Assembly: GCA_003427395.1 (NCBI GenBank)
Contig: BFEA01000225.1
Coordinates: 396,647-433,832 of the forward strand
Direction: 5' to 3'
Source of the DNA: Chara braunii
Taxonomy: Eukaryota > Streptophyta > Charophyceae > Charales > Characeae
Length of the DNA: 37,186 nt
A model generated the notes under the pieces. The model was not told the DNA's origin. It saw nothing but the letters and a program-made list of their open reading frames with translations, and searched no databases. A program made the translations under genes and the position numbers. Positions 1 to 9,460 of the stretch are shown here, one piece after another. Each line of letters begins with the position of its first letter. The stretch's first letter is position 1.

Positions 1-979
1 CTTTCACGGCGTCCGGATCATTGTACCGCGGTCTACTCGACTTTCGAGATTGACGATGACCTGCGAAACAGCTTCATCCGCGGCTACCAAGCCGACCCCG
101 AATTTCAGGGCTGGCATATATTTTGCAGTCGAGGCCTTCTCGTAGGGCCAGGTGTATTTTCCATAGGTGGCCCCTTTTGGGGATCGCAGAGGCCCGAAGC
201 CTCCCATTCCCACTCCCTTAGGTTCAAGTCCTCTGTGGAACCATTACTCTTGTCGTTGCTTCTCTTTTAAAGCCCTCTCATAATGGAAACCACTTCAGTT
301 GTGGACTTGATTAGTTCTCCTCTTGTTAACCACCGATGTTCTTTTGGATCATCTTGTGCTCGACAGTTGGATCAACATCGACTTTACCTCCACTCATGGT
401 TGGGTGAGGCGCCAATCTGCTAGAATGAAACTGATCCCTGTGCATTGGCGAAGAGTTCGGATGAGTGGAACGCAGGGTAAGCAGGGAGATGTGGCAGAAC
501 ATCAATCACATAGGAAGGGCCATCAGGTTCATTCCCTACAATGTCTAATTTAGTTCAGAGCCAGAAATACTGTGGGGCCAACTTCCATGATATGTCCTGC
601 TCTGGTGTAAACTTAGATGCTCTAATCCAAGCTCTGTCCCCTACCTGGAATGTGGACACCCGCTCTGCTGATTTCTTTTTTTCTTTTCAGAAAAAAAGGT
701 TATGCTTGGATTTCATGGCTTGTAACCCAGCGTCCCTTAAATCATTACCAACTCAATGCTTCTGTCCGTTATCGCGGAGAGAAGCCGAGGAAGCAGCATT
801 GATTACCTCCTGTGTGGAAAGGATGTACTACTGCTCACCTCCTGTTTACTCTGTAGCTACCTTAGCGCCTGCAGTGCAGGCGGTGCAGGTGATGTCCGCA
901 CAAAAAAAGACAGAAAATTAAAGGACAGAAGTAACAATGCTCAAATGACGGATGAAGATGGAAATCAACAAGAGATCGG

Positions 980-1010
<31 letters not shown>

Positions 1011-1049
1011 AAACAAATAAACAAACAGAATAAAGAACCAAACCAACGA
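1..1049. other. Unassigned left flank
   Basis: I recognise no gene here. On the - strand, 4-213 is open for 69 codons but resembles no family I know, and its frame is cut by the window edge. Open stretches at 541-921 lack any domain. An A-run (about 980-1006) precedes the first SINE and may be the tail of an older retroposed sequence. Confidence 0.5.
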
Positions 1050-1220
1050 GCCTAGCTCAGTCGGTACACCCATGAACTGTTGAAATACAGACCGAAGTCC
1101 GAATCCTGATGGACCTACGTGTGTGCAATGAAATAATTCTGAATTACCTGGGTCCGGTCAACTCGACGATGATATTTCAAGGCCGTCGGCCGTTTAAAAA
1201 AAAAAAAGAAAAAAAAAAGG
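1050..1220 (+). repeat. tRNA-derived SINE, family A, copy 1
   Basis: The head reads GCCTAGCTCAGTCGGTACAC, a tRNA-like 5' end with a pol III A box. About 45 bases on there is a B-box-like AAGTCCGAATCC. The body ends in GATGATATTTCAAGGCCGTC followed by an A-rich tail. The same head, body and tail recur at 12960-13115 (-), 17762-17916 (+) and 18404-18527 (-), so this is a dispersed family. A (CT)n tract starts just after the tail. Confidence 0.82.
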
Positions 1221-1228
1221 ATTAAGAA

Positions 1229-1233
1229 CCAAT

Positions 1234-1285
<52 letters not shown>
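1229..1285. repeat. (CT)n microsatellite
   Basis: A pure CT dinucleotide tract. Its 3' flank (about 1286-1308, ATGTCTGTTCTCCTTGTCAT) resembles the 3' flank of the second CT tract at about 1915-1935, suggesting that both tracts belong to one dispersed repeat. A short AT-dinucleotide run follows at 1309-1333. Confidence 0.95.
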
Positions 1286-1287
<2 letters not shown>

Positions 1288-1624
1288 GTCTGTTCTCCTT
1301 GTCATCGAAATATATATAATATATATATATATAAGGCTAATTCTTTAAGCCCAACCAATTCAATTACCTGTCAATTTTGGACAGGACGGCCTTTCAGACC
1401 TTTTTTATTGTATATTACGGGGAACCCCGTAGCAGCCACATCTGTGCTCAAGCCTCCAACGAGGGAACATGCGGTGGCTGCACCCACCAGCAGGTGCGCG
1501 ATACCGGCCAGGGGTCGGCCGGTAGCATCAGGACCGAGCTTCTTCGATGGGCCAGTCACTCTGCCTCCCCTCTGGACCCCTCCCCCTATGAGCATCAGCA
1601 GTCTCTGCTCAATGCCACTCGGGG

Positions 1625-1747
1625 GGGCCAACGGCAATCTCTAGGTGGCGGGCGCCAAGCTTGCCCAGGAAGGTGCATGAGGCCAATGGGGATTGAACCC
1701 AGGACCTCCTGAATGCCACTTGCGTGCCTTACCAACTGAGCTAGGCT
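1625..1747 (-). repeat. tRNA-derived SINE, family B, copy 1
   Basis: On the - strand the head reads GCCTAGCTCAGTTGGTAAGG (A box) and then TGGGTTCAATCCCC (B box), spaced as in a tRNA. The body GGCACGCAAGTGGCA...GTTCAATCCCCAT recurs at 19925-19975 on the + strand, so this is a second SINE family, distinct from family A beyond the A box. The 3' limit is uncertain; GC-rich sequence continues to about 1420. Confidence 0.75.
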
Positions 1748-1831
1748 GCTGGATTGGCATCTAAATATCTTTGGACTCTTTTGGAGTGATTCTGGCAATA
1801 AAAAAAATGAAAAAAAGAAAGAGTATATATC

Positions 1832-1837
<6 letters not shown>

Positions 1838-1914
<77 letters not shown>
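1838..1914. repeat. (CT)n microsatellite flanked by short direct repeats
   Basis: A long pure CT tract. Sequence on its left (GGCATCTAAATATCTTTGG at about 1757, then GGAGTGATTCTGGCA) recurs on its right (GGCATCTAAAATGTCTTTGG at about 1930, then GAGTGATTCTGACA). The microsatellite therefore sits between two copies of a roughly 35-base direct repeat. Confidence 0.93.
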
Positions 1915-1917
<3 letters not shown>

Positions 1918-2104
1918 CTTCTCTCCTTGGCATCTAAAATGTCTTTGGAGTGATTCTGACAGAAAGTTCAAGTGTGACCTTCAGCCCATGCAACTTCCGG
2001 CCACCTTCAGCCCATGCAACTTTTTTTGGCTTGGGCAAGCCATGCACACTGCCCTCTTTTGTTGTTTTTTCAAAGGGTGGCAGCCTTGAGAGTTATTTTG
2101 CACA

Positions 2105-2440
2105 TCGATATTCTCAGTGCTGTGGTACATAGCCTCAATTTGGACAGCCCGCAATCAAAAAGCAAGAGCCTACTTATGGTCCGGCAACCCCCAAAAGGAG
2201 AAACATATACCCAAGATAGCCAGGTGCTACATCACAAGAAAACCATCCAAAGGGGGGCTAGGAATAATTGATCCAAAAGAGGAAGCGAAAGCCCTGCAGG
2301 TCAAATGGGTGGTAAAGCCTCTAACCAAAGTTGGCATGGAACTAATAGCCCTGAACAGCATCAGGTCCTTGGCCCCCATGGAAACTCCGATTAACATGTC
2401 TGGCCTCTTTTTGGCAATGAATAAAGAGTGGAGCCCAAAG
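2105..2440 (+). pseudogene. LINE ORF2 fragment (post-RT segment)
   Basis: Frame from about 2117 reads AYLWSGNPQKEKHIPKIA, then CYITRKPSKGGLGIIDPKEE and AKALQVKWVVK. This is the typical post-reverse-transcriptase segment of plant non-LTR retrotransposons (LWSG, then GGLGI, then KAL..KW). The catalytic RT and endonuclease parts are absent, so it is a 5'-truncated or rearranged scrap. The larger - strand LINE carries the same GGLGIID motif near 7200, so the two elements are related. Confidence 0.78.
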
Positions 2441-2514
2441 AGAGGCAGCAAGAAACATACAAGAGGGGCCGCTACAGTGGGTTATGACGGGGAGGCTGGC
2501 GCGCGTTAGCACTA

Positions 2515-2835
2515 TGGCTGGCGGGCCGCTGCGGCACGCGGATGGTGGCATGCTGGTTGCTTGCAGGCGAGGCGCAGGCTGGTCGGAGGTGGCGGGGCGC
2601 TGGCTTCTTGCAGGTTGCGAGGCGCTGGCTTCTCGCGAGTGGTGAGGCGCTGGCTGTGTGAGTGCAGCGAGGCGCTGGCTGTTGGCGGGGGGCGAGGCCC
2701 TGGCAACAGGTGAGTGGTGGGGCGCTGGTGACTTGCGGCTGGCGAGGCGCTGGCTTGGGTTGACTAGTAAGATGCTAGCTGACACGTGGCGCGGTGCTGG
2801 CAGCCGATGGGAGGGAGGCGCTGGTGCGAGGGTGC
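2515..2835. repeat. GC-rich degenerate minisatellite
   Basis: Around ten imperfect units, spaced about 25-35 bases, share the core GCGAGGCGCTGGCT. The array begins where the LINE fragment loses similarity. GC content jumps well above its neighbours. Open frames across it are repeat-driven and not coding. Confidence 0.8.
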
Positions 2836-3540
2836 TGTGATGTTGTGCATTAGATGGGGGATAGCGCTTGACGCACATGCGGTATCTAGAGGCGTTGGGT
2901 CATTACTACGTCACAGGTTGACGTGGCATCTGGCCTGAGGCACAGAGGAAGAGGGAGAATGGTGTCGGCAGCTGCTGTTTGAACATTTTCCCTGTGTTTT
3001 TCACATGAAGTACTCCATAGCCAAGACCTTTAAAGAGGCTGGAGAGCTCATGTGAGTTGACGAAAGTCGATGTCGGTGGAGGAAAGTGGAGTCAGCCCCG
3101 TGGAGACCAAAGTGTGGAGAACGTTGGTCCTACTTGAAGAATCATCAGAGTGTCACTGGGAGAGTATCATCAAGAGAGCGGCTAGGAGGTCGTCATCAAC
3201 CTATATATGTGCTTTCGTCTGTTTTTCGTCTTATGCAGGTTATCCATTGAGAGCATCGAGATTTTCATCATTGTCATTTCGGCGGGGGGNTTTCATCAAG
3301 GACACCGTCATTTCTGTAATCCTCATTTGGTTACCGGTGGTAATCATCATCGGCTTCTCTAATTCGTCATCCATGTTATTTATCTTTTTTTTTATCTTCT
3401 CCATGATCATCATCCGGACTTCTCTGTAAAAATCGTAATCATCGTCATCTTCTATTTTCATTACAGCAATAGTGAGCTGTCAATCTTCCATACCGATGTC
3501 ATTAGGGTATCGCAAGTTCGATGTTCCTTAATTATTTTTG
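2836..3540. other. Unassigned, CATC-rich
   Basis: No gene seen. From about 3190 the sequence is enriched in TCATC and CATCA words that grade into the ATC microsatellite. A single unresolved base is at 3290. Confidence 0.5.
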
Positions 3541-3547
3541 CCAATTT

Positions 3548-3560
3548 TAGTTCATCATCG

Positions 3561-3601
<41 letters not shown>

Positions 3602-3630
3602 TACCAATCTGAATCATCATCATCATCATC
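3548..3630. repeat. (ATC)n microsatellite
   Basis: Two blocks of uninterrupted TCA/ATC triplets separated by about 15 unrelated bases. Imperfect CATC words extend on both sides (3240-3660 and again near 4095-4150), suggesting an old decayed tract. Confidence 0.93.
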
Positions 3631-3649
3631 GTCATCACGGTTTCTTTAT

Positions 3650-4744
3650 TCATTTTTTCATCAATCAGTAGTTATCTTTGCGTTGGTGGTTATATTCTCA
3701 TCTCCCAGATAGGCTATGGTCTAGTTGGTCGGTAGGTTGGTCAGGAATGGAGCTCTACTCCGCAAGGGTAACACAAGGTGGGAGGTGATTGCCCTCCAGG
3801 GAGTAGACGCAAATGATGGGAGATGGCCTGGGATGGGGCTGGGAGATATGTATGGGGGCGCATTATCTCCTGGTGGAGGCAGAGTAGGTCAGAGTGTTAG
3901 TTTTGAGGTACACCTTTTGAGGGAACTGGTTAACTCAAGGTAGAAGGGAATGGGGAGGTTCTCTCTCTCGTTGGGGCTGATAGGAACTTCATGGTGATAG
4001 TGGGGTTGGGCTCAGCGGAGGCAGCGAGAGGAGAAGAGGAAACGAGGGGAGAGGAGGAGAATACATGGAAGAAGGGGAGGGGTGGAGAGCGTCGTCATCA
4101 TTATCCATCATCTTTGTGGTCATCTCAGGGTACTCGTCAAATTTCATCATCAGAAAGTTTTGCTGATCAGGATTCTGATATTATCAGATCCTTGATTTTT
4201 TTTTATTTTTTATTTTTTATTTTTTATTTTTTGGGTAGATGGCTCCGTTCCATTGGTGGGGAGCTGCACCTGCTGGAAACCGGGTCCAGCGTCCCTTACA
4301 TCATCAATAATGAACAATCAACAAGGCTGATGTTGAAAAGTGGGTCCAACGACCCTTCAGATTTGGGAATGCTAGAAATTGTTACGCCTCTTCACCCTAC
4401 CCGAGCGTCAGATATGCAATTACACCTAGCAGTACTAACATGCCAAAATTACTTATCAAGAGATGAGACTGGATTCCACAGACCATCATAATACTGTGAT
4501 ACATTTGATCACTCAAGCACAAACCATGAACCAGGGACTAAAGCCAGCTTGGATGGAGGGAAAGGATCAGGAAATTCAGATAGAGGGCTAAGGGGATGGA
4601 GGGATCAATGTTGCTCCAGTCATTAAAGTATAAGTGGTACTTCCTTGGGAGCTCATCGTGAGCAGTATCGCACACTCCATTCCATTTAACCTGTCCTATT
4701 TTACCACCTTGGTCCCCTCCAAGCCAATTTTGATTGAATGTTCT
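3650..4744. other. Unassigned; holds a T-rich tandem tract
   Basis: No gene is recognised. At 4197-4231 there are about five T(5-6)A units. The following bases (about 4236-4290, AGATGGCTCCGTTCCATTGG then GGGGAGCTGCACC and TGCTGGAAAC) match, on the other strand, the outer part of the foldback at 19421-19680, so a relative of that element lies here. The 4500-4744 stretch may be the 3' untranslated end of the - strand LINE. Confidence 0.45.
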
Positions 4745-4750
4745 TATATG

Positions 4751-5500
4751 TTATTTGATATTTTTTTCTGTTGTTAAGAATTTAAGTTTTTCTTTAACTG
4801 AATCCCATCTAGAGTTAATCTCTAGTTGGACTTGTTGTTTGATGGTATCCGTGAACTCAGGCCCATCAAGTCGGGCATCTTCCATTTCAAATGTGCACTT
4901 GCGAGACCATATGGCCCATATGACAGCCCTTCTTTCGATCGTGAATAAGTTAGTTGTGAAGCTATCTTCGCATGATGGAGTCCAGGTTTCCAGGAGGAAA
5001 GCCTTCCAACTCCATGGCCATGGTAGGGAGGTTTCAATCTGATTCCAAATCCTGTTCCACCAACGCCATAGCCAAACCGACCCTGGGCATTGTAGAAATA
5101 TATGTTCTATGGTTTCCGGGATCAATTTGGACGGGAAGGCAGATCTGCAGAATTTGCATCAGGGAAGGGTTATTCCTCTTTGTTCAAGTGTCGTTATGTC
5201 AATGATCTAGTCATTGTTTGGTAAGCATCGGTGAGTGATCTGCCATTGTAGGGATGCCACTTTTGCCGGTTTAGACTTGATTGAATGAAACCATTTAACT
5301 GACTGTAAATCCTCTTTGCTTACATTCAGGTGTCTCATCCATCGCTCTTCAATTTTGTCCTTTATATTTATCCTAGGATGCAGCATCCTGTATGTGGATT
5401 TCACCGACAGCGTGTGAAAAACCCGAGTGTGGAAACGTCCTGGGTATACCATAGACGACCAAGAAGTTAATTGCAGATTTGTCGTATCTAGAGTCTTTCT
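4751..5500 (-). pseudogene. LINE ORF2 zinc-binding RT-associated domain
   Basis: From about 5500 downward the frame reads TTNLQLTSWSSMVYPGRF, then LSVKSTYRML and later KPAKVASLQWQITHRCLP. In another frame (5125-4751) it reads ETIEHIFLQCPGSVWLWRWW. These match the zf-RVT module of plant LINEs (SVKSaYrll...K...f.W...h..l.t......C..C......ET..Hlf..C). At least one frame change separates the two pieces. Sequence upstream of about 5500 becomes lysine-rich and unlike a LINE, which marks one side of the mitochondrial insertion. Confidence 0.78.
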
Positions 5501-5688
5501 GCTGTGCTCTTTGTTTTTCTCTCTTTTTCAGTTTCTTTTTGTTCAAACCTTCTGCACCAATGAATATGATTTTGTCACATGGAGGAGTTTGTATTTTGAT
5601 TACAAGTAATTTAGTACAACATGGGAAATTTGGGCCCTAAAGGGCCTTTGTATTTGACCGGCCGCCGACCAAAAAAGAGAAGATAGCC

Positions 5689-5859
5689 ATGTTTGACAAT
5701 GATTTTTTAGCCATCTTTCCAGAAATCTTTCTTATAAATGCCACTATCTTATTACTTATCTATGGAGTGATTTTGAGCACTTCAAAAAGATATGATTATC
5801 CACCATTAGTGCGTAATGTGGGATGGTTGGGTTTACTGAGTGTTTTGATGACAATTCTA
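5689..5859 (+). pseudogene. nad2: NADH dehydrogenase subunit 2, N-terminal fragment (mitochondrial origin)
   Basis: Residues 1-56 of the chimera begin [20 protein letters not shown] and include [20 protein letters not shown]. This is the conserved start of green-lineage mitochondrial Nad2, a membrane subunit of respiratory complex I, including its first hydrophobic segment. The family is usually close to 490 residues, so only the first tenth or so is here. Similarity stops at SVLMTI, where nad7 sequence takes over. The ATG is the normal nad2 start. It is AT-rich compared with the nuclear surroundings. Confidence 0.88.
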
Positions 5860-6027
5860 GCACCCAAAGGAGAATTTGGTGTATATTTAGTTAGCAACGG
5901 AACCAATCGTCCTTATCGTTGTAAAATTCGAGCACCTGGTTTTGCTTATTTACAAGGGCTTGATTTTATGTCGAAACATCACATGCTCGCAGATGTGGTT
6001 ACTATCATAGGTACTCAGGATATTGTT
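5860..6027 (+). pseudogene. nad7: NADH dehydrogenase subunit 7, C-terminal fragment (mitochondrial origin)
   Basis: Residues 58-113 of the chimera run from [20 protein letters not shown] through [20 protein letters not shown]. This is the near-terminal segment of Nad7, the 49-kDa quinone-site subunit of complex I. The last few residues expected after GTQDIV are missing. The preceding 340 or so residues are absent. The fragment is read in the same frame as the nad2 piece before it. Confidence 0.88.
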
Positions 6028-6042
6028 AAATGTACTAAGGAC

Positions 6043-6390
6043 ATGTATGTTGAAATAGGTCATTATTTTTTCATTCTTAGCATTTTTGTTGCATTAGCCT
6101 ACAAAAAAAATAATCTATCTTTTTTTTTTTCACTTTACTTTCTCGTTTTAACCATCTGTTTTTTTAGCTTTTTGTTTTGTTATGTTTCTTCTGATTTCTC
6201 TATTTATAGCGTTTTTACAAATTTAAATAATCAATTACCATTGTTTTATAAAGTTTCTGGAACTTGGTCGAATCATGAAGGTAGTCTCTTATTATGGTGT
6301 TGGATCCTGAGTCTTTATGGTTTTGTCTTTTGTTTTCGAACTCGCAACGAAGTTGCCTTGACTGGTGCCCCTCTTATGATTCACAAATGG
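6043..6390 (+). pseudogene. ccmF: Cytochrome c maturation protein CcmF, N-terminal fragment (mitochondrial origin)
   Basis: It starts at its own ATG with [20 protein letters not shown] and later reads [20 protein letters not shown]. Both are signatures of the N-terminal membrane part of CcmF, which transfers haem to apocytochrome c in the system I pathway. At least three hydrophobic segments are visible. The WWD haem-binding domain lies further on in the family and is absent. Similarity fades after CFRTRNEV near 6360-6390; the remaining codons to 6432 are of unclear origin. Five codons (6028-6042) separate it from the nad7 piece. Confidence 0.87.
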
Positions 6391-6459
6391 ATTGTCTGGT
6401 TTGAAAGCCGGCCACCTATCCTCGATCATTAAGATTCTAATCCTGAATAATCTGTCCTT

Positions 6460-7300
6460 TTAGATTAGTCCACTCTGATGTGGAGTAGATCTGAGGAATC
6501 CATCTTCCCCTAAATCATAAACTGTCATTAACACATGACCAGTGGAGCACACTTCACTAATCTTCCCTACCATTCCTGGCTGATCAAGTATGGAGACCCA
6601 ATCGTTTGGAGTCAGGGTAGGTCCTTTTCTTAGGATCCTAACCCAATCCAAAGGGATAATATCTATTATCTGTTCCAATGCTCCCTTTTGGTGGTGGCAG
6701 TATCTTAATCTGTCATTGAGGCTCGGGAGGTCGATCCAATCTTGGGTCTCCTTATTCCAGATATCCCTAATGCGCATGACTCCTCTTTTAATCCAACCTT
6801 TCCAATGAGAGTCTCTGCAGTTTAGGGTGCAACCATGGGAATCTCTGATTAGAGTATTGTTGAATAAAGGTTGTTGACAAACCTTTTCCCATCTTTCCGG
6901 TGTAAGTTTGTCTGGGATGGGAAGTTTTCTCCAAGTTTTAAGCAGGTCAATCCATAAGGGATCCCAGTATAAGTCACCTCTGGCTACTTGGCAATCAGAT
7001 AGCTCTAGGTTTGGGGACTCTGATGGGGACACCCTTGGGAGCGGCCAAGCGCGATTCTCCAACCACATTAGGGGGTCAACCTCATATGGGGTGGGAGGGG
7101 CAAAGCGTCTGATCTGCTCACAAGCTAGGATACTCCACGGTGTTTGGGGATTGAAAAAAAGGCGTTTTATTCATTGGATTGAAAGAGCCTTCGCTTAGGT
7201 GGTGAGATCAATTATGCCCAAACCACCTATGGATTTAGGTTGAATTATTGATTGCCGTGCCACTCTGCTGAGAACATTTTTGGACTAGTGTTTACCTCGC
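6460..7300 (-). pseudogene. LINE ORF2 post-RT region
   Basis: The frame 7068-6460 is open for 202 codons and begins MWLENRAWPL, with GDLYWDPLWIDLLKTWRKLP and LRYCHHQKGALEQIIDIIPL. This resembles the variable region between RT and the zinc-binding domain in plant LINEs. Upstream, around 7200, another frame carries SIGGLGIIDL, the same motif as in the + strand LINE scrap near 2260. The frame stops at 6460, where the LINE meets the mitochondrial insert. Confidence 0.7.
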
Positions 7301-8330
7301 CAAAGAAATGTTACCAATTGCCTCCACAAAATTTTGATGGATACTTTATCAAGCGCCCAGACAACAGATTTATACCAAATAGAGGTGAGGACCACATTGT
7401 GAATTGCTAGTTTTTTTCCTAGGAACGAGGTATGTTTATCTTTCCATAATTCAAGTTTTGAGAGTGCATGTTTCAGAATCCTTTCACTATTGGATGCTGG
7501 TTTGTCGAGGGTTGAAAGAGAAATCCCAAGAACCCTCACTGGGGAATCAATAGGGAGACATTTGATCATTGGTCTTTCTGGTGGCCTAACTCCTTGATAG
7601 TGAATCCACCAACCTAGGGTTTTGTTTCCCCAATTTACCCTCATGTTAGATAGTTTACAAAATTCGTCCACAATCTGTTGTATTGCCTCAAGGTTTTTAT
7701 GTGAGGCGTCAACCATGAGAGATAGGTCATCAACAAAGAGGGAACATACCGGTATGGCGTCCTCTGGTATGGATGTAATTTGGATGCGCTTGATGTCTTT
7801 GTGATGGCAGATGTGGGTTGTCAAGGGTTCCATGATGATTACAAAGAGGAGCGGGGCAATAAGATCACCTTGCCTAACTGATCTTTGTAGCATTATGGGA
7901 GGAGCCACATTTTCATTGACCATGACTCTTGTTGATGCATCCTCATGTAAGATTTTAACCCACCTCCTGAAGTTCGGACCGAAGTTAAACTTATCTAGGC
8001 ATTTGTCTAGGAAGAGTCAATCCACATGGTCATAAGCTTTCTCAAAATCAATAAAGATGAAGGCAGCATTATGTTTGGATTGGCGAGAGAGTTTGACTAA
8101 CTCATTAATGAGGATGATATTATCTTAGATATTCCTTCCTTGGATAAAACATGTTTGCGCGGGGTGGATTATATCTACTATATATTTATTAAGGCAAATA
8201 GTGAGGGCTTTTGAGATGAGTTTATACACAACTGAAAGGAGGGTGATAGGGCGATAATTTCGAGTATTACATTTGTTCTCCTTTTTATACAGCAGCATTA
8301 GGACCCCTTGCCCCACTATCTCTCCTAATC
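7285..8330 (-). pseudogene. LINE reverse transcriptase domain, broken
   Basis: On the - strand the fingers read YKKENKCNTRNYRPITLLSV then TCFIQGRNI. A stop follows at 8125-8127. Next comes AAFIFIDFEKAYDHV (motif A aspartate) and a TGA at 8017-8019, probably a mutated Trp codon. Then come RQGDLIAPLLF and SLFVDDLSLMV, the catalytic FVDD box in place of the usual F/YADD. LGWWIH and VRVLGISLS follow. The order and motifs are those of an L1-clade RT. Two stops in the core show that it is inactive. The family primes reverse transcription at nicked target DNA. Confidence 0.88.
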
Positions 8331-8439
8331 GACTTGAAGTCCAAACTTCCTAATCGAAATCCATTAGATCTTGAGCTATAAATTCCCAGAGAGATTCTCA
8401 GAATTCCTTGGGTAATCCATTTATGCCAGGGGTTTTCTC

Positions 8440-8814
8440 TTATTCCATGAGCATCAGGGCAATCCATATCTCTTCTTTTGTTAGCGGGCTTTCAAGCGTG
8501 TTTCTTTGAGACTTAGATAACGACTTTTTCAATGGTTTAAGGAAATCGTCAATGTCATTGATTCCTTGATTGACCAGGGTAGTTGCAGTCTCTGAAAGGA
8601 AGAGGGATTTAAAAAAATCTCTTGCAATTTTGGTACACTTCGCCGTAGATGTTGCTAGTTGTTCATTTTGTCGTTGAGGGTGTGCAAGGGCTTCAATTAC
8701 CGTTCTCCCTGTCCATGATCGAGCCATAGCAAAAAACTTTGCATCCATTCCACCTTCAGTAGCCACCTCACGAAGCTTTCCCCGGATCCCGACTCCGTGC
8801 CATCGGTATTCCAT
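8440..8814 (-). pseudogene. LINE ORF2 linker between endonuclease and RT
   Basis: An open stretch of 124 codons reads GGMDAKFFAMARSWTGRTVI, TKIARDFFKSLFL and LTKEEIWIALMLM. The pattern (..K.ff......r......i..l........i......ff..lf, then l...E...al..m) is the usual linker before LINE RT fingers, ending at the l..eEi..al motif. Another frame change follows before the RT. Confidence 0.65.
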
Positions 8815-9093
8815 GAGGGATAAGAGATGATCCTCTAATTCCTAAGTTTCTGGAGCAATTAATTCATCATTTTCATCATTGTTTGAGTTGTTTTCCTGTG
8901 ATTGCAACTCATGAATACATTGGTAGACTCTTGATTCATTGGAATGACGTTCCGCTGCTAAAAGCTTCGAGTATTTATTGCATTTACGGCCTAAGAAAAC
9001 TAGACCGTTGTTGAACCATATTATGTTATCCTGGATGAGGGTCTCCTGTTAACGCCAGAAATTCCAAACATCCTTAAGGTTAGTTTTGAATCT

Positions 9094-9450
9094 TTATATC
9101 TTTAGAAGGGATGTATTTAGCTTGTAGTAGCCTCTACCTTGGTCTATTTTTTTGGAGAACGACAGGAGGACTGCGCACATAGCATGGTCCAGTCCTGGTA
9201 GAGGGTTTCTGGGAAAAATTTCAGCTGTTTGTATAGCTCCTTCTAGACCTTCCGATAAGAGAATCAGATCAATCTGTGACTTAGAAGCTGTTTTAGACTG
9301 ATTTTTTCTAAAACATGAAAAGGTGTGAAGTGTGGGGTTTAGTCTTCTAAACGAGTCAAAGAGCTTAAAAGATTGGGTGAGATTAGCCATAATTGCTTCA
9401 TCAGCTGCTATGTAGTCCGGGTATGAATCTGGAGTGCATGTGCAGTACAT
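9094..9450 (-). pseudogene. LINE AP-endonuclease-like C-terminal part
   Basis: The frame reads DSFRRLNPTLHTFSCFR, then SKSQIDLILLSEGLEGAIQT and PLPGLDHAMCAVLLSF. These match the last blocks of the L1 endonuclease fold: the T(w)...SqIDyil block and the SDH block. The catalytic histidine is kept, but the usual Ser of SDH is Leu (LDH). The N-terminal catalytic blocks are not recognisable upstream of 9460. Confidence 0.75.
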
Positions 9451-9460
9451 CCAAACCCAA

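Larger units (their letters stand above)
5640..6440 (+). pseudogene. Mitochondrial insert (NUMT): nad2-nad7-ccmF chimera in one open frame
   Basis: One frame of 247 codons (5689-6429, stop 6430-6432) joins three mitochondrial protein pieces, all on the + strand. They are the nad2 N-terminus, the nad7 C-terminal part and the ccmF N-terminus. The joins are directly abutting or separated by five codons. No frame is lost, although none of the three proteins is complete. Flanks on both sides are - strand LINE. The left flank includes a GGGCCCTAAAGGGCC palindrome (about 5633), which may also be mitochondrial. It could be a recombined mitochondrial locus later copied to the nucleus, or several fragments joined during repair; I cannot tell which. 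Confidence 0.85.
4745..9460 (-). mobile_element. Decayed L1-type LINE split by a mitochondrial insert
   Basis: Read 5' to 3' on the - strand, the order is endonuclease C-terminal part (9450-9094), linker (8814-8440), reverse transcriptase (8316-7285), post-RT region (7300-6460), and a zinc-binding RT-associated domain (about 5500-4751). This is the normal ORF2 order of L1-clade elements. Stops and frame changes break it throughout. About 800-950 bases of mitochondrial sequence lie between the post-RT and zinc-binding segments. No ORF1, clear A-tail or target duplication was found, so the outer limits are approximate. Confidence 0.85.

Noticed and set aside
3548-3630. CRISPR or other spaced array
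   Set aside because: Simple ATC triplets without spacers, in a eukaryotic genome.
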